64,000 nt of DNA from Dromiciops gliroides. Its lineage: Eukaryota; Chordata; Mammalia; Microbiotheria; Microbiotheriidae. Positions 61,441 to 64,000 of this stretch are shown in pieces (positions within the stretch are counted from its first letter, which is position 1; each line of letters starts with the position of its first letter). The DNA is taken from contig NC_057866.1 of the NCBI RefSeq assembly GCF_019393635.1, positions 7,799,723 to 7,863,722 on the forward strand. Reading direction: 5' to 3'. A model generated the notes under the pieces. The model searched no databases and was not told the DNA's origin. It saw only the letters and a program-made list of their open reading frames with translations. The translations under genes were made by a program, and so were the position numbers.

Positions 61441-62404
61441 TTCCAGGGCTGCTTTCTCCCTGACTCAGCAAGGTGCTTTGTAAGGTGCTGAGGGGGCTCA
61501 GGCAAATCCAAACCACATTGCCTAAAAAACTCCTAGCAAGAGAAGAAAGGCTGCAGACTCAGGAAAGGAGGGAGGCCAAGTGAGCCGAGCTGAGCAGGTC
61601 CTCTTCCTCCCCCACCCCAATGGGCAGCTCCTGGGCTTTCTTCCTGGCCCCACTAGCACCAATCAGCTCTCCTGACATTTCTCTCCTTGGCCTCAGCAAG
61701 GACGACGGGAGGTGGCCCAGGGTGACGGACAGATATCAGGGAAGCTCCGAAGCCCAGATGGGGTTGGAAGGGTAGGAACTGGGGGCTCCTTCCCTTCTCC
61801 CTCAGGGACAAGCTTGATCCCAACAGCTAATTGATGTCCCTGGAAAGCTTGCTGCCCCCAGCCTCAGGCCAGCCCTTTCTCTCCTTGTTTAGAAAAAAGA
61901 GAGAGCAAAAAATCCAACAACAAAGTCTGTCCCACTCCAGTGAGGTAATTGAAAACAAACTTCCCCCCTCCTCAGCTCCTAGCCTGCAAAAGAGGGAAGA
62001 GCAGTGCTGGGAAGGCAGTTGTGGCCTGCAATCAGTTCCCATCCTTGGACTGGGCTGGCCTGGCCATGGGGAGCTGGGGGGCTCTGGCCGGGGAGAGGGG
62101 AGTGTCAACCTCAGCCCCGTGGGCGCTGGCTTCTCTGGGAGGGGAATGTCTGACTATTGCTGAGGGTGGGGGGTCCTCTTCCCCCAAGTCTGCCTCCAGC
62201 TGCAGCTCTGCTATCCCACATTCCCCCTGCACCGCCCCCCCCCCCCAGCTCAGAACAAAACAATGTCATAGGCCCTGGGCTCTGAGGCATCACTAAGGAC
62301 CAAATGACCCTCTCACCAACAAGAATTTTATCAAGCCCCTGGGGTCCCAAGGCTCTGAGGGACCAGCTGGGGGCTCTTCCTGTATTCTCTTTTTGGCAGC
62401 CTTT

Positions 62405-62520
62405 GTGAAGAGGGGAACAGGGAAAAGGAGAGACACAGAGATGAAGAGAGACAGACAGAGAGACACACAGAGAGACAGAGAGACAGACACAGAAAGAGAC
62501 AGAGATAGAGTCGCACAGAG
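62405..62520. repeat. (GACAGA)n-type purine-rich tract
   Basis: AGAGACAGAC motifs repeated over about 115 bp. Confidence 0.85.
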
Positions 62521-63289
62521 ACCCAGAGAAAGGGCCTCCAGAGAGGGACTCTAGGCTTCTGGGTCCCTAGGTCTTCAGCTCATCCCATTCCCTGTCTCCA
62601 GAAGGAAGAGAGCTAGCAGTGAAAGCGACTCCTCCTCTCCCCCAAGCCCCAAAGGAAGGAGAATGCCAAATGTCTCTATACTTTATAGGGCAGCATTTCC
62701 CCAAAGGGGGAAGTTCCTTCAGTCTGCCGGTCCTCCTGTCTTGAATGGGGAGAGTTACCGCTGAGTCACCCACAGAAACCTCTTGTGTTGAAACTGGTCC
62801 TGTGCCTCGTGCTGATTAATGAATTACAAATCTCCCCTCCCCACATACTCAGGCTGACATTAAGAACAAGAATGACAAACTTTGTGAACTTGCGGGGGGG
62901 GGGAAAGGCCAGCGCCAAGTGCTCTCGTCTCTGAGCTGGTGCCCTGGCACGCCGTGCCGAGCCCTCTCCGAGAGGGGGAAGGGGGGGTAACCTACGCCAC
63001 TTAGTCACCTGCTGCACCGAAGGCCCCAGCCCGAGCTTGGAGAATGGGGCAAGCGACGGGACAATGGGGAGGCATAGGGACGAGAGAGAAGGCGGGGGTG
63101 GGGGTTGCTGCCCAGACAAAGGGAGGCAGGAAAAACCCCATCACTTGTTGGGAGGCCAGCTCATTGGCACGGGGTGGGGGGCGGGAATGTGTCACTACAT
63201 TGACTTGGGAGGGGGCAGTCAGAGATGAAGGCATGGGCTGGGAATGGGGCAGAAGGAGATGGGCAGTTAGGGGGGCTAGCTCAGGGGCA

Positions 63290-63828
63290 CCTTAAGGTAG
63301 AGACAGGCAGCGGGGCAGGGGTCGAGCGGACAGCAAGCGCTTTAGGGCGCCCAAGCGAGAAAGGGACCTACTCGGCACCCCCTCCCTTCTCTTCCTCCCT
63401 AGTGTTTGCAGACTGTCTATTGCCCTCCCTCCTCCAACTCCCCCTCCCCCCGGAGGCCCAGGGTGGTATCGCAGCCTCGCCTCACCTCACCCCCCCACCG
63501 CCCCCCCCACTCGATGCTGTGGGAGAGAGAGAAGCCCTCCCCTCCCTCCCTCTCCCCCCTCCCCTCCCTCCCTCTCCCCCCTCCTCCCCCCACTCCCGGG
63601 GAGGGCCGCTACAATTTGTGGTTACAGCCTTACACGTCAGAAAAGAAAAAAAAAAGTTTGCAGAATGTCCCACACCGAAAAAAAAAATCCGAAACCCAGA
63701 GAAAAAAACCTGCGAGTGGGCTTGGCGGATGGGATTAGTAAGGCTTCGCCAGAGCCGCGGCTCTCCCTCCCACTCCGCCAGCCTCCGGGAGAGGAGCCGC
63801 GCCCGGCCCCTGCCCGGCCCCCAGCCCC
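63290..63828 (+). promoter_or_regulatory. CLCF1: GC-rich promoter and 5' UTR of CLCF1
   Basis: CpG density rises towards the ATG. A C/T-rich run lies at about 63490-63595. It is followed by TGTGGTTAC (RUNX-type) and CACGTCAG (CRE half site) near 63617-63640 and two oligo-A tracts. The transcription start is not determinable. Confidence 0.5.
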
Positions 63829-63844
63829 ATGGACCTCCGAGCAG
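63829..63844 (+). CDS. CLCF1: Cardiotrophin-like cytokine factor 1, first coding exon only
   Basis: CLCF1 is a secreted IL-6-family cytokine that signals through the CNTF receptor with CRLF1. Here only the first 16 coding nt are present, encoding M-D-L-R-A plus the first base of the next codon, ending at a GTAGGA donor (GT at 63845). This matches the very short first coding exon of the mammalian gene (MDLRAG...). Position and strand are those predicted by human synteny beyond RAD9A. The rest of the gene lies past the right edge. The identification relies on a short match plus context. Confidence 0.85.
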
Positions 63845-64000
63845 GTAGGAAGGAGCCGGGCCCCCCCATCTCCTCCGCCCCCGCCGCCTCCGTCTTCTTC
63901 CCGGGGGACCCCGAGGCCGGGGCCAAGCCCCCCACCTCCTCTGCTCCCCCTCCCCGCCTCGAGATCCGCTTCCCGGTCCTCCCCCCGAGGGACCCCGAGG

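Overview
The window is mammalian nuclear DNA and almost certainly marsupial. It is full of tRNA-derived SINEs whose heads carry pol III A-box and B-box motifs (TGGCGCAGTGG, GAGTTCAAATCC). Some end in poly(A) and others in an RTE-like tail (AGTCGGACACGACTGAAC). Marsupial-type L1 3' ends, L2 and MIR copies surround them. Genus cannot be fixed from the sequence; the SINE type fits an Australian marsupial, which is inference.

Five protein-coding genes can be read exon by exon. Their order matches, in reverse, human 11q13.2: CARNS1 (minus, about 4.1-15.9 kb), TBC1D10C (minus, 25.2-37 kb), PPP1CA (plus, 38.1-40.6 kb), RAD9A (minus, 40.6-43.3 kb) and the first coding exon of CLCF1 (plus, 63.83 kb, running off the right edge). 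All splice junctions used are GT-AG and keep frame. The predicted lengths are 955, 446, 330 and 371 aa; TBC1D10C and PPP1CA equal the human lengths I recall. No RPS6KB2 coding sequence, the expected left neighbour, is visible, but a CpG-rich promoter-like patch lies at 2.08-2.53 kb.

Layout: 0-2 kb is repeats. 2-4.1 kb is the orphan CpG patch and the CARNS1 3' flank. 4.1-16 kb is CARNS1 with a TATA promoter. 16-25.2 kb is gene-free, with GA-rich DNA, an L1 broken by a solo LTR that itself carries L1 pieces, SINEs and a 10-bp minisatellite. 25.2-37 kb is TBC1D10C, with a 535-bp polypurine tract in one intron and a 2.8-kb L2 in another. 37.5-43.6 kb is a compact GC-rich block in which TBC1D10C and PPP1CA are head to head and PPP1CA and RAD9A converge with poly(A) signals about 75 bp apart. 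43.6-62 kb is gene-poor and holds a second solo LTR of the same family, also split by an L1. 62-64 kb leads into the GC-rich CLCF1 promoter.

The genes do unrelated jobs: carnosine synthesis (CARNS1), lymphocyte Ras/Rab and calcineurin control (TBC1D10C), the PP1-alpha catalytic subunit (PPP1CA), the 9-1-1 DNA-damage clamp (RAD9A) and an IL-6-family cytokine (CLCF1). They form a conserved neighbourhood rather than an operon-like unit. I found no unknown multi-gene system. The more notable items are regulatory or structural: an E-box cluster at RAD9A, a G-rich intronic minisatellite in RAD9A, a triplicated block in the PPP1CA promoter, the CARNS1 start codon at the very end of a tiny exon, and the nested LTR/L1 fossils.
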